In this document: in pieces, positions 46,434 to 57,602 of the stretch
Position numbering within the stretch: position 1 is the stretch's first letter
Layout: each line of letters begins with the position of its first letter
Assembly: GCA_001769195.1 (NCBI GenBank)
Contig: MEOK01000033.1
Span: 1 to 59,479 of the forward strand
Source: Bacteroidetes bacterium GWF2_40_14
GTDB lineage: Bacteria > Bacteroidota > Bacteroidia > Bacteroidales > UBA932
Length of the DNA: 59,479 bases
Direction of reading: 5' to 3'
Translations under genes and position numbers: made by a program
Notes under the pieces: generated by a model
What the model saw: the letters and a program-made list of their open reading frames with translations, nothing else
Told to the model about the DNA's origin: nothing
Database searches by the model: none

Positions 46434-49400
46434 ATGAAACTAAAAGTCTTTCTAATTATCCAGCTTTTCCTTGTTGGGTTTTTGGTATGCCCTCAGACTG
46501 CCAATGCTCAAAATGCAGGACAGTCTCAGGCTCCGAGAACTATTCTGGGAATTGTTACCGATGAAAACGGAGAACCCTTGCCGGGAGCAGCAGTTGCTCA
46601 GAAAAGAGTAAACAAAACGCAATCCATTGTTGGTGTGCAAACTGACATAAACGGTCACTTTTCTCTTACACTGCCGGCTAACACAAAGGAGATTGAGGTG
46701 TCGTTCCTCGGTTTCGAGACACTTACCATTACTGTTACCAACCAAAGGGATTACCAGATAAAGCTTAAGCCAAGCACTGCTTTTCTGGAAGAGTTGGTTG
46801 TAACAGGTATGTTTACAAGAAAGGCCAACTCCTACACCGGTGCTGTAGCAACTGTGAAAAAAGAGGCCCTCTTACAGATGGGTAACCAGAATGTGGTGCA
46901 GAGTCTAAAGAATCTGGACCCTTCTTTTATGCAGCTGGACAACCTTGCTGCCGGCTCCAACCCTAACGCAATGCCAAACCTGCAGATGAGGGGCCAATCG
47001 GCTTTCCCCGATATAAAAGGGGAGTATCAGAACAACCCTAATCAGCCCCTTTTCATTCTTGACGGTTTTGAGACCAATCTTACAAAAATAATTGACCTCG
47101 ACATGAATCTGGTTGAGAGCATCACCTTGCTCAAAGATGCAACAGCAAAGGCTATTTATGGTTCAAAGGCTGCCAACGGGGTTATTGTAATGGAGACCAG
47201 GAGGCCAGAAGCCGGTAAAATGAAGATCAGCTACAATGGTAGCGCAGTTATAGAAGCACCGGACCTTACCAGCTACGACCTTGCAAACGCCACTCAAAAA
47301 ATTGAGATTGAGAGGTTGGCAGGTCTGTTTGACTCAGATAATGTCGTTACAAGAATTTCACGACAAAAACGTTACAACGAAATCCTCAAAGAGGTACTTG
47401 CCGGAGTAAATACAGACTGGCTGGCTCAACCGGTAAGAACCGGGATCGGCCATAAACATGCCCTTTATCTTGAGGGTGGCGACCAGTTCATGCTTTATGG
47501 TGTGGATCTTTCATTCAATAGCATCAATGGTGTAATGAAGGGTTCCGATAGAAATACATTTTCCGGAGGTCTCACACTCTCTTACAAGTTAAAGAACTTC
47601 ATATTCCGAAACAAACTTTCAATCACTCATAATTCGGCAAACGAATCACCATGGGGCAACTTCGACTCCTATGCAAAGATGAATCCTTACAGCCGTATTT
47701 ACGATCAAAACGGTCAGCTTATAAAGAGTTACAACTATACTTCTATGAAGGGAGTAATTGACCCTCAGACCAACCCAGTATGGAACTCTATGATCAATAC
47801 CAAAAATATCTCGAGGTATACAGATATAACAAACAACTTCTATGCAGAGTGGTCGGCAAGCAAATCTTTCAAAATTACAGGACGTGTTGGATTCTCCAAC
47901 AATCAGTTCTCTTCTGACAACTTCAAGCCAGCCAGCCATACGGACTTTGCCTTATATTCTGGAGACGACATCTACAGAAAAGGAAGTTATATTCAGGGTA
48001 ACGGAAAAACAACTAATTTCAACAGTGACCTTGGAGCTAACTACTCTCTCAATTTTGGCAAGAGTGTACTGTTCCTGAACGGACAATGGAACATGTCTAT
48101 GTATTCATATGACTATTCATCTGTTATTGCAGAGGGATTTCCAAATGACAACATGGATCATATAATATTTGCCACTCAATACGAGAAAGATGGCAAGCCG
48201 GAAGGAAGCGAAAGCATCTCAAGGAGCCTTGGCGGAATTATCTCTGCTAACTATGCATACGATAACCGTTATCTTTTTGATGCCAACTACAGGATCACAG
48301 GTTCTTCAGAATTTGGAGCAAACAACAGATGGGGCTCATTCTGGTCACTTGGTGGTGGATGGAACATTCATGAAGAGGCTTTTCTCAAGAACAGCCAGCT
48401 CATAAACAGGCTCAAACTTAGAGTCTCCACCGGATATACAGGATCACAGGGGTTCAACACCTTTCAGGCACTTGCTACAGTTAAGTACTACACAACATCG
48501 TCATATAACGGAGAGATAGGATCCTACATTGTCGGCCTTGCCAACCCTAACCTGCAATGGCAGAAGAAGTATGACCAGAATGTCGGGGTAGACTTCGCTT
48601 TGTTTAAAAACAAACTTAACGGACGTTTCGACTACTATATTGCAACCACTACCAGTATGCTCACAGACGTTACAGTACCTCAATCCACAGGATTCAGCAC
48701 ATATCGCGAAAACCTCGGGGAGACAGAGAACAAGGGCTTTGAGGCATACCTAAACTACAGGGTTTATGAAAACAAAAACTCTAAAAGCTTCCTGAACATA
48801 TACGCCTCAATAGCACATAATAAAAATACGATTAACAAAATTTCGGAATCCCTGCGTAAGTACAATTCCGACCAGGACGCGATTAAGGGACAGAAAGATA
48901 CCTCTTCAATTAAGTTGCAAATAACTACACCTTCGGTAAGATACGAAGAGGGACAGTCTCTTAATGCAATTTGGGCAGTAAGATCTCTTGGAATTGACCC
49001 TGCAAACGGTAAGGAGATATTTTTGAAGAAAAACGGAGAGGTTACATATGTGTACAACACTGCAGACCAGGTTGTTTGTGGGGACCTTCTCCCAAAATTC
49101 AACGGAAATTTTGGTCTTAGTGCAGAATTCAAGAACTTCGGAATAAATTTTTCTTTCAATTACCGTCTTGGTGGTCAGATCTATAACCAGACCCTTGTAG
49201 ACAAAGTTGAGAATGCAGATATAAAATACAATGTAGACAGCCGTGTCTTCACAGACAGATGGCTCTCTGCAGGGGACCATGCGCTTTACAAATCCATTAA
49301 GGACCTTTCATACACAAGACCAACATCGAGGTTTGTAGAGGATTACAACATGCTCTCACTCTCTTCTGTAAACATATCGTACGACTTCCGCGATACCAAG

Positions 49401-49544
49401 CTTGTAAAGAATTCATTTCTGGACAGGCTCAAGTTGCAGTTCTATGTTAATGAATTGTTCAATGTCTCTTCTGTAAAGATTGAGAGAGGTACCAACTACC
49501 CTTTTGCAAGGAACTTTACTTTTTCAATTCAAGCCGCATTTTAA
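46434..49544 (+). CDS. SusC/RagA-type TonB-dependent transporter
   Basis: 1036 residues with a signal peptide (cleavage near ANAQ). The N-terminal carboxypeptidase-regulatory-like domain (about 35-115, TILGIVTDENGEPLPGAAV, FLGFETLTI) precedes the plug domain (about 120-230, NVVQSLKNLDPSFMQLDN, SITLLKDATAKAIYGSKAANGVIV) and the 22-strand outer-membrane barrel ending in FARNFTFSIQAAF with terminal Phe. It imports a ligand captured by the SusD protein encoded 18 nt downstream. The ligand is not evident: no glycoside hydrolases are nearby, while TlpA/DsbD genes are. Confidence 0.95.
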   Translation: MKLKVFLIIQLFLVGFLVCPQTANAQNAGQSQAPRTILGIVTDENGEPLPGAAVAQKRVNKTQSIVGVQTDINGHFSLTLPANTKEIEVSFLGFETLTITVTNQRDYQIKLKPSTAFLEELVVTGMFTRKANSYTGAVATVKKEALLQMGNQNVVQSLKNLDPSFMQLDNLAAGSNPNAMPNLQMRGQSAFPDIKGEYQNNPNQPLFILDGFETNLTKIIDLDMNLVESITLLKDATAKAIYGSKAANGVIVMETRRPEAGKMKISYNGSAVIEAPDLTSYDLANATQKIEIERLAGLFDSDNVVTRISRQKRYNEILKEVLAGVNTDWLAQPVRTGIGHKHALYLEGGDQFMLYGVDLSFNSINGVMKGSDRNTFSGGLTLSYKLKNFIFRNKLSITHNSANESPWGNFDSYAKMNPYSRIYDQNGQLIKSYNYTSMKGVIDPQTNPVWNSMINTKNISRYTDITNNFYAEWSASKSFKITGRVGFSNNQFSSDNFKPASHTDFALYSGDDIYRKGSYIQGNGKTTNFNSDLGANYSLNFGKSVLFLNGQWNMSMYSYDYSSVIAEGFPNDNMDHIIFATQYEKDGKPEGSESISRSLGGIISANYAYDNRYLFDANYRITGSSEFGANNRWGSFWSLGGGWNIHEEAFLKNSQLINRLKLRVSTGYTGSQGFNTFQALATVKYYTTSSYNGEIGSYIVGLANPNLQWQKKYDQNVGVDFALFKNKLNGRFDYYIATTTSMLTDVTVPQSTGFSTYRENLGETENKGFEAYLNYRVYENKNSKSFLNIYASIAHNKNTINKISESLRKYNSDQDAIKGQKDTSSIKLQITTPSVRYEEGQSLNAIWAVRSLGIDPANGKEIFLKKNGEVTYVYNTADQVVCGDLLPKFNGNFGLSAEFKNFGINFSFNYRLGGQIYNQTLVDKVENADIKYNVDSRVFTDRWLSAGDHALYKSIKDLSYTRPTSRFVEDYNMLSLSSVNISYDFRDTKLVKNSFLDRLKLQFYVNELFNVSSVKIERGTNYPFARNFTFSIQAAF

Positions 49545-49562
49545 CCATATAAAGAAATTAAT

Positions 49563-51020
49563 ATGAAAAAGTTTATCAAACACAATAAGAATATAATCAC
49601 ACTAACCCTTGCCGCTCTGCTGACATTGGTTGTATCGTCCTGCGAAAAATTTCTGGACGTAAGGCCAAAATCGGAGATACCGGTAGGGCTGCACTTCGAT
49701 CGCGAAAGTGGTTTTAAGGACCAGCTTACCGGCGTCTATACAAAAATGTGTGGCACAAGCATGTACGGTCGCGAAATGACATTCGGTCTCGTTGAGGTTC
49801 TTTCACAGAATTATGACCTTAATGCCAATAATACCTCTTACTACTATGCATCGCTGTACAATTATGCTGAGTCTGTTACAAAATTAAAAATAGACAATAT
49901 CTGGACCGACACATACAATTGCATAGCAAACCTAAATGTGGTTCTTGACCAGATAGACAAAGTAGATACATCTATTTTCACCGGAATCAACTACAGGCTG
50001 TACAAGGGAGAAGCTTTGGGTCTGCGTGCATTCCTGCACTTCGACATGCTTCGTCTTTTTGCTCCGAGTTATGCAAGCAACCCTACGGCTCCTGCAATAC
50101 CTTACGTAACTGAGTATGCACCAAAAATAACACCTCAGACAAATGTGGGTAAGACACTTGATCTTATAATTGCCGATCTTGAAAAGGCGGTCACTCTTTT
50201 AGAGGTTGACTCACTTAACACCTCTTCCTCCAAATATCTTAACACTTCCAGAAGGATGTACTTCAACTATTTTGCAGCCGAAGCTGCTCTTGCAAGAGTA
50301 TATATGTACAAAGGAGACAAGGTAAATGCCCTCAAGTATGCAGAAAAGATTATTACAGAAAGTGAAAAGACCCTAAACAATGCTTTTGCATGGACACACT
50401 ATACCTCCCTTGAGACAACATACGAGTATGAGTGTAACAGAACCTACACAACAGAACATGTGTTCCAGCTAAAGGTCAACAAAATGAATGATATTGTAAA
50501 ATATTTCTTCACCAACCTTGCAGGAAACAATGCACTCTCTCCAAGCGATACAAAAGCAGATGTTATTTACGAAAAGACAAGCAAGGGATACGGAAATGAC
50601 TATCGTATGAATAAATGTTTCCAGTATGATGGTGCCAAGAGATACCTCTCGAAGTTCTGGCAATACGAAAACGGACCCCACAATAATATTTTCCCGATTA
50701 TCCGAAAGACCGAAGCCTATTATATTGCAGCAGAAATTCTTAAAAATACCGACAAGGCAAGGGCCATCCAGCTTCTAAATCTTGTAAGAAGCTACAGGAA
50801 ACTAAGTAGTTATCCTCTTCCTGCAACATTGACTGCCGATGAAGTAAACACGGAGATCTTCAAAGAGTACAGAAAAGAGTTTCTTGCAGAGGGACAGCTG
50901 TTCTTCTACTACAAAAGGCTCAACCTGCCTGTTATTGAAGGAGCCGGCGTGAGTGCGAATAACAGCATTTATGTGTTACCTATGCCTGACAACGAAATCG
51001 AATTCGGACAAAGACAGTAA
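49563..51020 (+). CDS. SusD/RagB-type outer-membrane lipoprotein
   Basis: 485 residues; lipobox VVSSC (Cys28). SusD features: CEKFLDVRPKSEIPVG at the mature N-terminus, TPR-like helices with LGLRAFLHFDMLRLFAP (about 155-171), YFNYFAAEAALARVYMYKG (about 240-258), and a C-terminal RKEFLAEGQLFFYYKR segment. It lies on the cell surface as the lid of the SusC pore. 18 nt after susC-like, 17 nt before the DUF4843 gene: one operon. Confidence 0.95.
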   Translation: MKKFIKHNKNIITLTLAALLTLVVSSCEKFLDVRPKSEIPVGLHFDRESGFKDQLTGVYTKMCGTSMYGREMTFGLVEVLSQNYDLNANNTSYYYASLYNYAESVTKLKIDNIWTDTYNCIANLNVVLDQIDKVDTSIFTGINYRLYKGEALGLRAFLHFDMLRLFAPSYASNPTAPAIPYVTEYAPKITPQTNVGKTLDLIIADLEKAVTLLEVDSLNTSSSKYLNTSRRMYFNYFAAEAALARVYMYKGDKVNALKYAEKIITESEKTLNNAFAWTHYTSLETTYEYECNRTYTTEHVFQLKVNKMNDIVKYFFTNLAGNNALSPSDTKADVIYEKTSKGYGNDYRMNKCFQYDGAKRYLSKFWQYENGPHNNIFPIIRKTEAYYIAAEILKNTDKARAIQLLNLVRSYRKLSSYPLPATLTADEVNTEIFKEYRKEFLAEGQLFFYYKRLNLPVIEGAGVSANNSIYVLPMPDNEIEFGQRQ

Positions 51021-51037
51021 TCAGGAGAAAATTTAAA

Positions 51038-51763
51038 ATGATAAAAAATAATATGAAAAAAATTACGATATCAATATTTTGCCTGATTCTGGCCCTTTCA
51101 CTCTTTTCCGGTTGTGAAAAAGAGGGGTTCTATTATCAGGATGAAGCAAGGGTCCGTATTGAGGGTCCTTACAAATGGGCCGTCAATACAGACTCACTGG
51201 AGTACTCCTTCGTTACCTCCCCTGCATCAAAGACCGACATGGTGATGGATATAACCCTTTATGTAATGGGCGATAAATCGGCACAGGCTCGCACAGCAAA
51301 AATTTCTGTTATTCAAGAAAAGACAACTGCTGTTGCCACTCAGTACACATGTCCTGCACAGGTTGTTGTTCCTGCGAATGCATACTCTGTTACATTTCCT
51401 GTAACACTTAAGCGTACTGCCGATCTTCAGACAAAGACAGTCCGTCTGTACATAAAAGTGGAAGAAACAACGGATTTCAAGGTTGGAGTAAGGGAGAGGG
51501 ATCATCTGCTTATCAAGTGGAACGATATTCTTACAATGCCAAAAAACTGGAGCGAGCTTGAATCATTCTTTGGAACATTCAGTATGGTAAAATACCGCTT
51601 TATGATAAATAATACCGGAGTTACCGAATTCAGTGCAACCACAATGAGCTGGGCGCAGCTGATGAATTACAGGATTGTGCTAAGGAATGCTCTTGATGCT
51701 TACAATGCAGCAAATCCAAATAATCCGCTGAAGGATGAAAATGGACAATACGTTACATTTTAA
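51038..51763 (+). CDS. DUF4843 lipoprotein
   Basis: 241 residues; the start may also be Met6 (51053). Lipobox LFSGC, then GCEKEGFYYQDEARVRIEG-like opening and beta-sandwich strands typical of DUF4843 proteins encoded after SusD (AYSVTFPVTLKRTADLQTKT, VRLYIKVEE). Probably surface-exposed and ligand-binding. Same operon as SusC/D. Confidence 0.82.
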   Translation: MIKNNMKKITISIFCLILALSLFSGCEKEGFYYQDEARVRIEGPYKWAVNTDSLEYSFVTSPASKTDMVMDITLYVMGDKSAQARTAKISVIQEKTTAVATQYTCPAQVVVPANAYSVTFPVTLKRTADLQTKTVRLYIKVEETTDFKVGVRERDHLLIKWNDILTMPKNWSELESFFGTFSMVKYRFMINNTGVTEFSATTMSWAQLMNYRIVLRNALDAYNAANPNNPLKDENGQYVTF

Positions 51764-51774
51764 TTAGAAAAGAT

Positions 51775-53340
51775 ATGAAGAATTTTAAAATATACACTGT
51801 TTTAATACTGCTGGCAGTAATGCTTGCCTGCAGCTCATGCTATGTGGACAAGGGAAATTATGACTACACCGTTGTTTCGGATATTAAAATTGACACAATA
51901 GGCATGGCAAACAGACTGACGCTACAAAATGTCCCTATTGGATCGAAACTTAAGCTGAAACCCAATGTTACATACACAAAGGATCTTTCGAAACTTGATT
52001 TTTACTGGATCACCTATGCCTACTACTACACATCTGTTCAGGAGGGTAATGCTATAGTATATCCACAGGCCGACACTATCGGACGGGCACAGGAACTTGA
52101 CTGGGAGGTAGATGCTCCTGCCGGACAATACAATATGCAATTTGTTGCTGTTGACAGAGAGACCGGAATGCGTTCTTTCTTCTGGTTTTACCTCGGAATT
52201 CCAAGCAAAGGAACAAAATCAGGATTATACATTCTCTCAGAATACAATGGTCAGACCGACATTGACCTGTTTGGAACTGCCCGTGCATTGATAATCGGCG
52301 GTAATCATTTCACTCCAAAGTATTACAGTTCATTGCATGGTGGCGAGATGATCCCGGGCAAACCAAGGTTTATCAGTTATGGAGCTTCATATTACTATGC
52401 CTTCACAGAACAACAAGGAAAAAGACTGAACGAAAACGGTTTGCAGTTGATGGACGATTTCAATGCCATGTTTTACAGTACTCCTGCTTACAATCCGCAA
52501 AATGTAATGTATACAAACAATTGCGAGTTTATAATAAATGATGGTAAGCTGCATGTGATGTATACCAACAAAGCTAACGACCGTAAATTCTCTGCACCTG
52601 TTGCCGGATCATACAATGCCGCTTCATTCATGTCAAAAATGACAAAAACCACATGGAGGCCTGTTGTTGGAGCCATAAATTCAGATCAGGTAATCTTCGA
52701 CCTTACTGCAAAAGCATTCCGCCCGTACTTCCCTCAATCCACTGCCATCAGTCAGTTTAAGGCAACTGTTCCCGGGGCTTTTGTAGATGTCAACAACATG
52801 AAGAGCGCCCCTGTTGCTTCACTTGAAGCCAATGGTGGACAAGTATATAATATTATGAGAATCAACGGAAAAGATTCACTTTATGTTGTCAATTATTACA
52901 ATGTTGTGGATGACGGTGATCTTTCTGTCGGAGGAAATTCAAAAATCAGTCTTGCAGGATGCGAAGGCATATCTCAGGCAAAATATTTTGCTTCTTCAAA
53001 TGCCGGAAGTGCTTTCTTTTATGCAACTGATAATGCAGTATATTCATTTTCATACACTAGTGGACAAACAAAGCAGGTAGACATTTACAAATGTGCCGCA
53101 GGAGAAGTAGTTACGTGCCTATATCAATTACCTGACGGAGGATTTCCAACTGCTGGCTGTGTATTGTGGATAGCAATATGGAACACAGCTAACAATACAG
53201 GAAGTTTGCGTGAATATGAGGTTGACCCTACATCTGGTGCCATTACAACATTTTGGACTGATATGTTTGCTCCGGATCTTGGCAACCCATCAATAAAAAC
53301 CGGATTCGGAAAGATCAAGAGCATGACTATAAAGATGTAA
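51775..53340 (+). CDS. PKD-like family lipoprotein
   Basis: 521 residues; lipobox LACSSC. The region about 25-140 is a PKD-like beta-sandwich (NYDYTVVSDIKIDTIG, KLKPNVTYTKDLSKLDFYWI); the remainder resembles a beta-propeller-like domain (GLYILSEYNGQTDIDLFG, WRPVVGAINSDQVIFDL). PKD-like lipoproteins accompany SusC/D and DUF4843 in Bacteroidetes loci. It is the fourth gene of the operon; the next, TlpA-type, gene follows after 44 nt. Confidence 0.82.
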   Translation: MKNFKIYTVLILLAVMLACSSCYVDKGNYDYTVVSDIKIDTIGMANRLTLQNVPIGSKLKLKPNVTYTKDLSKLDFYWITYAYYYTSVQEGNAIVYPQADTIGRAQELDWEVDAPAGQYNMQFVAVDRETGMRSFFWFYLGIPSKGTKSGLYILSEYNGQTDIDLFGTARALIIGGNHFTPKYYSSLHGGEMIPGKPRFISYGASYYYAFTEQQGKRLNENGLQLMDDFNAMFYSTPAYNPQNVMYTNNCEFIINDGKLHVMYTNKANDRKFSAPVAGSYNAASFMSKMTKTTWRPVVGAINSDQVIFDLTAKAFRPYFPQSTAISQFKATVPGAFVDVNNMKSAPVASLEANGGQVYNIMRINGKDSLYVVNYYNVVDDGDLSVGGNSKISLAGCEGISQAKYFASSNAGSAFFYATDNAVYSFSYTSGQTKQVDIYKCAAGEVVTCLYQLPDGGFPTAGCVLWIAIWNTANNTGSLREYEVDPTSGAITTFWTDMFAPDLGNPSIKTGFGKIKSMTIKM

Positions 53341-53384
53341 AACAAATCGCTTAATATAATTTCAAATAATTAAACCAAATACAC

Positions 53385-54569
53385 ATGACAAAAAAATTAT
53401 TAAAATACCTGTTTCCATTAGTACTGCTTACACTATTTGTCTCTTGCGCCTCATCGACAAATACAAATTTCACCATTACCTGCGAAATTGAGGGGTTGGA
53501 AGAGGGAACCGTTATGGAGCTTAAGCCTGGTGGAACCCACAAAGAGGAGAAGAGCATAGCAACGGCCATTGTCAAAGACGGAAAGTTCATATTCAACGAC
53601 ACAATTAAGGATATACGTTTGTTTTACATTGTAGTGACCGGAGAGAACACTTATGGTTCAATTCCTGTTATGACAGAAGCAGGCAAGATAAAGGTCGTTG
53701 CAAAGGCTTCTAAAAATTTAGAGGGTGACCGCACGAGGTACAGTTTCAGCGATGTTTCTGTTCTGGGAAGTCCTTCTCATGAGCTTTACTTAGAAAAGGT
53801 GTCCGCAAAAAAATTTCTTAACGATTTGTATGAAGAATATCACGCAAAAAGTAAAGATATTAACGACCAGGTTGTCGCCGCTCAAACTGCTAAAGATGAT
53901 AAAAAACTGAATGAGCTTTACTCCTCAGATGCATGGAAGGCTTTCCAACAGGACGAAGCACATTTTTTCGACACTGTAACTGTAACAATGACCAAAATGA
54001 TTCTGGATAACGCCAATTCATGGTGGGGGCCGTTCCTGATGCTTGACCAGATGTCTTTCTTCACAAAGGAGCAAGAATCTTGGTGGGGGAAATTCTCCGA
54101 TGAGGCAAAAAACAGCTACTATGGTAAAATTGTTTCGGAAGAGTTGTTCCCTGTAGGTTTCGCGGGTAAGAGCGCACCTGAATTCAAGGTAATGAACGAT
54201 AAAAATGAGGAGATAACCCTTGCTGCACTTTTGGCAGGAAAGAAATATATCCTCTTGGATTTCTGGGCATCATGGTGTAAACCATGCAGAAAAGAGATTC
54301 CTAACTTCAAGAAAGCTTTTGAAGCATTCTCTTCAAAGGGGTTTGGTATAGTTAGTATCTCTACCGATAAAAGTGCAGCGGACTGGCAAAAGGCTCTCAA
54401 AGAAGAACAATTGCCTTGGCCAAACTTCATGGACAAAAGCGATATCGCCGGTTTATACGCGGTTAAGCTAATTCCTTCTACCTTCCTGATTGACGAAAAA
54501 GGCATAGTAGTTGCCGAAAACCTGAGGGGCGAAGCTTTGCAGATCAAACTCAAAGAGCTTCTACCGTAG
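53385..54569 (+). CDS. TlpA-family thioredoxin lipoprotein with DUF4369 domain
   Basis: 394 residues; lipobox-like LFVSC (Cys21). An N-terminal DUF4369 domain (about 27-130, [20 protein letters not shown]) and a helical linker lead to a thioredoxin domain (about 255-394) with the active site WCKPC (C298, C301) in [19 protein letters not shown] and the cis-Pro in [10 protein letters not shown]. It reduces or isomerises disulfides in the periplasm, probably receiving electrons from the DsbD-like protein encoded 1 nt downstream. Confidence 0.9.
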   Translation: MTKKLLKYLFPLVLLTLFVSCASSTNTNFTITCEIEGLEEGTVMELKPGGTHKEEKSIATAIVKDGKFIFNDTIKDIRLFYIVVTGENTYGSIPVMTEAGKIKVVAKASKNLEGDRTRYSFSDVSVLGSPSHELYLEKVSAKKFLNDLYEEYHAKSKDINDQVVAAQTAKDDKKLNELYSSDAWKAFQQDEAHFFDTVTVTMTKMILDNANSWWGPFLMLDQMSFFTKEQESWWGKFSDEAKNSYYGKIVSEELFPVGFAGKSAPEFKVMNDKNEEITLAALLAGKKYILLDFWASWCKPCRKEIPNFKKAFEAFSSKGFGIVSISTDKSAADWQKALKEEQLPWPNFMDKSDIAGLYAVKLIPSTFLIDEKGIVVAENLRGEALQIKLKELLP

Positions 54570-54570
54570 T

Positions 54571-56484
54571 ATGAAGAGATCAATTACATTGCTTCTGCTA
54601 TCGCTATGCATCGGAATTATAGCAGAGGCACAAATTCAGATACCTGTTAAATTTAAAACCGAGTTGAGAACCAGCTCTGCCGAAAAGGCAGAGTTGGTAT
54701 TCACCGGCGTTACAGATAATGGCTGGCATTTTTACTCGACCAACCTACCCTCGGGTGGCCCTTCCTCTGCAATAATTACAATAGACACAATCAAAGGCGC
54801 GGAAATCGTCGGGGTCCTGACTCCGGGTAAAGGTGAGGTTGAGGAGTATGATAATGTTTTTGAGATGAAGCTTCGATACTTTGAGAAAAAGGGAACTTTC
54901 ACTCAAATGGTTAAAATCAATGATTCAAAAGGATATGTCATAAAAGGTCGGCTTACATTCAGCGCATGCAACAACGAAAACTGCCTGCCCCCTACCGATG
55001 TACCTTTTGCATATTATGGATCTGACATAGCTGTCAACCCTGTAAATGTGTCTGGAGTTTCGGGACAATCTCCGCTAGAGAGGTTCGGTGAGCTTTGGAC
55101 CCCTGTTATTGAAGAGCTCAACTCTTTCGGGGGCAACCAATCTACAAAGGAGCTTTCCTGGATATACATTCTGGCAATGGGTTTCCTGGGTGGTCTTCTG
55201 GCTCTGTTCACACCTTGCGTATGGCCCATTATTCCTATGACCGTCAGTTTTTTTCTCAAACGCAGCAAAGACCGGAAAAAGGGAATCCGCGATGCATGGA
55301 TCTACGGGGCATCAATAATAGTCATATACGTAACGCTTGGACTTATAATAACTATTGCATTCGGAGCCAGTGCTCTTAACGCCATGTCTACAAATGCAGT
55401 ATTTAATCTGTTTTTCTTTTTGCTGCTTGTAATATTTGGCGTGTCGTTCCTTGGACTGTTCGAACTTACTCTCCCGGCAAGCTGGATAAACAGTATTGAT
55501 AACAAGGCAGAAAAAAGCAGAGGAATGATAAGCATATTTCTCATGGCTTTCACTCTTGCTTTGGTCTCATTTTCGTGTACCGGCCCCATAATCGGGTTTC
55601 TGCTGGTCGAGGTTTCGACGCTGGGAAACATCCTTGGTCCTGCCATCGGAATGTTCGGTTTTGCTCTGGCTCTCTCCCTGCCGTTCACCCTTTTTGCCCT
55701 TTTTCCCACATGGCTCAACTCTGCTCCAAAATCCGGGGGGTGGATGACAACCCTTAAGGTTACCCTTGGATTCATCGAGCTGGCTTTTGCATTCAAGTTT
55801 CTCTCTGTGGTGGACCTAGCATACGGCTGGGGAATACTGGACAGGGAAGTTTTTCTTATGATCTGGATATTGCTCTCAGTTCTTCTGGGAGTCTATCTTG
55901 TAAGAGGAGAGTGGTTCCGTAAGGTAATGTCTGTTGCCGCCTTTGCATTTGCCGCTTATATGGTTCCCGGTTTGTGGGGTGCCCCGTGTAAGGCTGTAAG
56001 TGCCTTTGCACCTCCAATGTACACGCAGACATGGAACATCTACAACAACGATGTTCATGCTAAGTTCAACGATTATGAAAAGGGGATGGAGTATGCAGAA
56101 ACTGTAGGCAAGCCCGTTTTGCTAGACTTTACCGGTTATGGTTGTGTGAATTGCAGGAAAATGGAGGCGGCTGTCTGGACTGACCCTAAAGTAAGGGAGA
56201 TTATAAACAACCGCTATGTACTGATAACTCTCTTTGTAGACAACAAGTCTCCTTTGGCAGAACCAATTGAGGTGGCAGAAAACGGGACTGTAAGAAAACT
56301 TCGCACCTTTGGCGATAAGTGGAGTTATCTGCAGAGAGTTAAGTTTGGCGCAAACGCCCAGCCATTTTATATTCTTGTTGACAATGAAGGCTATCCTCTC
56401 ACACAATCACACTCTTATGACGAAGATGTGGAGAAGTATGTAGAATTTCTTATGGCGGGATTAGAGAAATATGAAAAAATCTGA
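54571..56484 (+). CDS. DsbD-like thiol:disulfide interchange protein
   Basis: 637 residues. Signal peptide (to about 21), N-terminal DsbD-alpha-like beta domain (about 25-160, with [14 protein letters not shown]), a membrane domain of eight segments (about 200-480) containing the redox Cys in [11 protein letters not shown] and [10 protein letters not shown], and a C-terminal thioredoxin domain with C525-V-N-C528 ([13 protein letters not shown]). It moves electrons from cytosolic thioredoxin to periplasmic partners, here very likely the two TlpA proteins encoded on either side. Confidence 0.92.
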   Translation: MKRSITLLLLSLCIGIIAEAQIQIPVKFKTELRTSSAEKAELVFTGVTDNGWHFYSTNLPSGGPSSAIITIDTIKGAEIVGVLTPGKGEVEEYDNVFEMKLRYFEKKGTFTQMVKINDSKGYVIKGRLTFSACNNENCLPPTDVPFAYYGSDIAVNPVNVSGVSGQSPLERFGELWTPVIEELNSFGGNQSTKELSWIYILAMGFLGGLLALFTPCVWPIIPMTVSFFLKRSKDRKKGIRDAWIYGASIIVIYVTLGLIITIAFGASALNAMSTNAVFNLFFFLLLVIFGVSFLGLFELTLPASWINSIDNKAEKSRGMISIFLMAFTLALVSFSCTGPIIGFLLVEVSTLGNILGPAIGMFGFALALSLPFTLFALFPTWLNSAPKSGGWMTTLKVTLGFIELAFAFKFLSVVDLAYGWGILDREVFLMIWILLSVLLGVYLVRGEWFRKVMSVAAFAFAAYMVPGLWGAPCKAVSAFAPPMYTQTWNIYNNDVHAKFNDYEKGMEYAETVGKPVLLDFTGYGCVNCRKMEAAVWTDPKVREIINNRYVLITLFVDNKSPLAEPIEVAENGTVRKLRTFGDKWSYLQRVKFGANAQPFYILVDNEGYPLTQSHSYDEDVEKYVEFLMAGLEKYEKI

Positions 56485-56495
56485 CTATCTTTCAT

Positions 56496-57602
56496 ATGAT
56501 GAAAAATAGAGTTGTGTGGATATTTTTGCTTTTGCTGACGGGTTGTGCCGGCAATAATGGTTATGTAATCAAGGGGCTCATAACCAATAACTCCATCCCT
56601 ATAGATTCCGGCACCGTATATATTTTCAACGGCGATATGTCTCATGCCGATACAACGACAATAGAGCAAGGCCGTTTCGTTTTCAAAGGCAGAATTGAAA
56701 CCCCCGATATTTATTTCATTATGGTTGAGGGCTCTCGTGCTTTTTCGCAATTTTTTCTTGAAAATGACAGATTCAGTCTGACTGCCTCACTAGATAAAAA
56801 TATGAATGATATAGAAATAACAGGGGGCGAAAATCAGAAGCTATACAATCTTGAATCTGAAAGAGAGAGAGAGATAAGTAAAAAATACAATTTCGAGTCA
56901 CTTAACATTGAGTATCAGAATCCCGAGACCTCTCAGGTTAGAAAGGATGAGATATTTGAAGTATTCAGCAAAATCAAAAAAGAGATTGGAGAATATAAGT
57001 CGGAACTTATGGATAAGAATCCGACCTCATATTTTACTCTAAAGCACCTGCTTACCAATGTCGACGGTATGTCATTTGAGGAGGCAGAAAAGCGCTTGTC
57101 GGTGTTTACATCAGATGAGCGATTTGTTCACAATAAAGATGTCGATGCTATTTCTCTAGCCATTACCCAGCTCAAATTAATACAACCCGGCATGCAGGCA
57201 CCGGATTTCACTACTCCCGACCGCGATGGTAATCCTATTGCATTTTCTGACATATACAAAGCAAACAAAATAACCCTTCTCGATTTCTGGGCAAGCTGGT
57301 GTGCTCCTTGCCGTAAGGTCCACCCTGCTCTAAAGGAGATTTATGAAGAGTATCATAAAAAGGGGCTGGAGATATTTGCCGTCTCATTTGACAACTCACG
57401 GGACAAGTGGCTGGAAGCCATTGAAGAGGATGGTCTGCCATGGTTGCATGTGTCGGACATCAAGTACTGGAACACAGCCTCACGCGATCTATATCAGGTC
57501 ACATACGTTCCTCAGTATATCCTGGTCGATTCCAAAGGCATCATTCTCAAGCGAAAGCTCACCGAACCCGAAATCGAACAATTCCTAAGCGAACAATTCT
57601 GA
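56496..57602 (+). CDS. second TlpA-family thioredoxin lipoprotein with DUF4369 domain
   Basis: 368 residues; lipobox LLTGC; the start may be Met2. DUF4369 domain (about 22-120), helical middle, thioredoxin domain (about 225-368) with CAPC (C269, C272) in [17 protein letters not shown] and VTYVPQYILVD supplying the cis-Pro region. It starts 11 nt after the DsbD-like gene. It is a diverged paralogue of the 394-residue protein. An inverted-repeat element begins at the base after its stop codon. Confidence 0.9.
   Translation: MMKNRVVWIFLLLLTGCAGNNGYVIKGLITNNSIPIDSGTVYIFNGDMSHADTTTIEQGRFVFKGRIETPDIYFIMVEGSRAFSQFFLENDRFSLTASLDKNMNDIEITGGENQKLYNLESEREREISKKYNFESLNIEYQNPETSQVRKDEIFEVFSKIKKEIGEYKSELMDKNPTSYFTLKHLLTNVDGMSFEEAEKRLSVFTSDERFVHNKDVDAISLAITQLKLIQPGMQAPDFTTPDRDGNPIAFSDIYKANKITLLDFWASWCAPCRKVHPALKEIYEEYHKKGLEIFAVSFDNSRDKWLEAIEEDGLPWLHVSDIKYWNTASRDLYQVTYVPQYILVDSKGIILKRKLTEPEIEQFLSEQF

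Noticed and set aside
55302-55796. 164-codon minus-strand frame inside the DsbD-like gene
   Set aside because: Antisense to the membrane domain with a composition explained by that.
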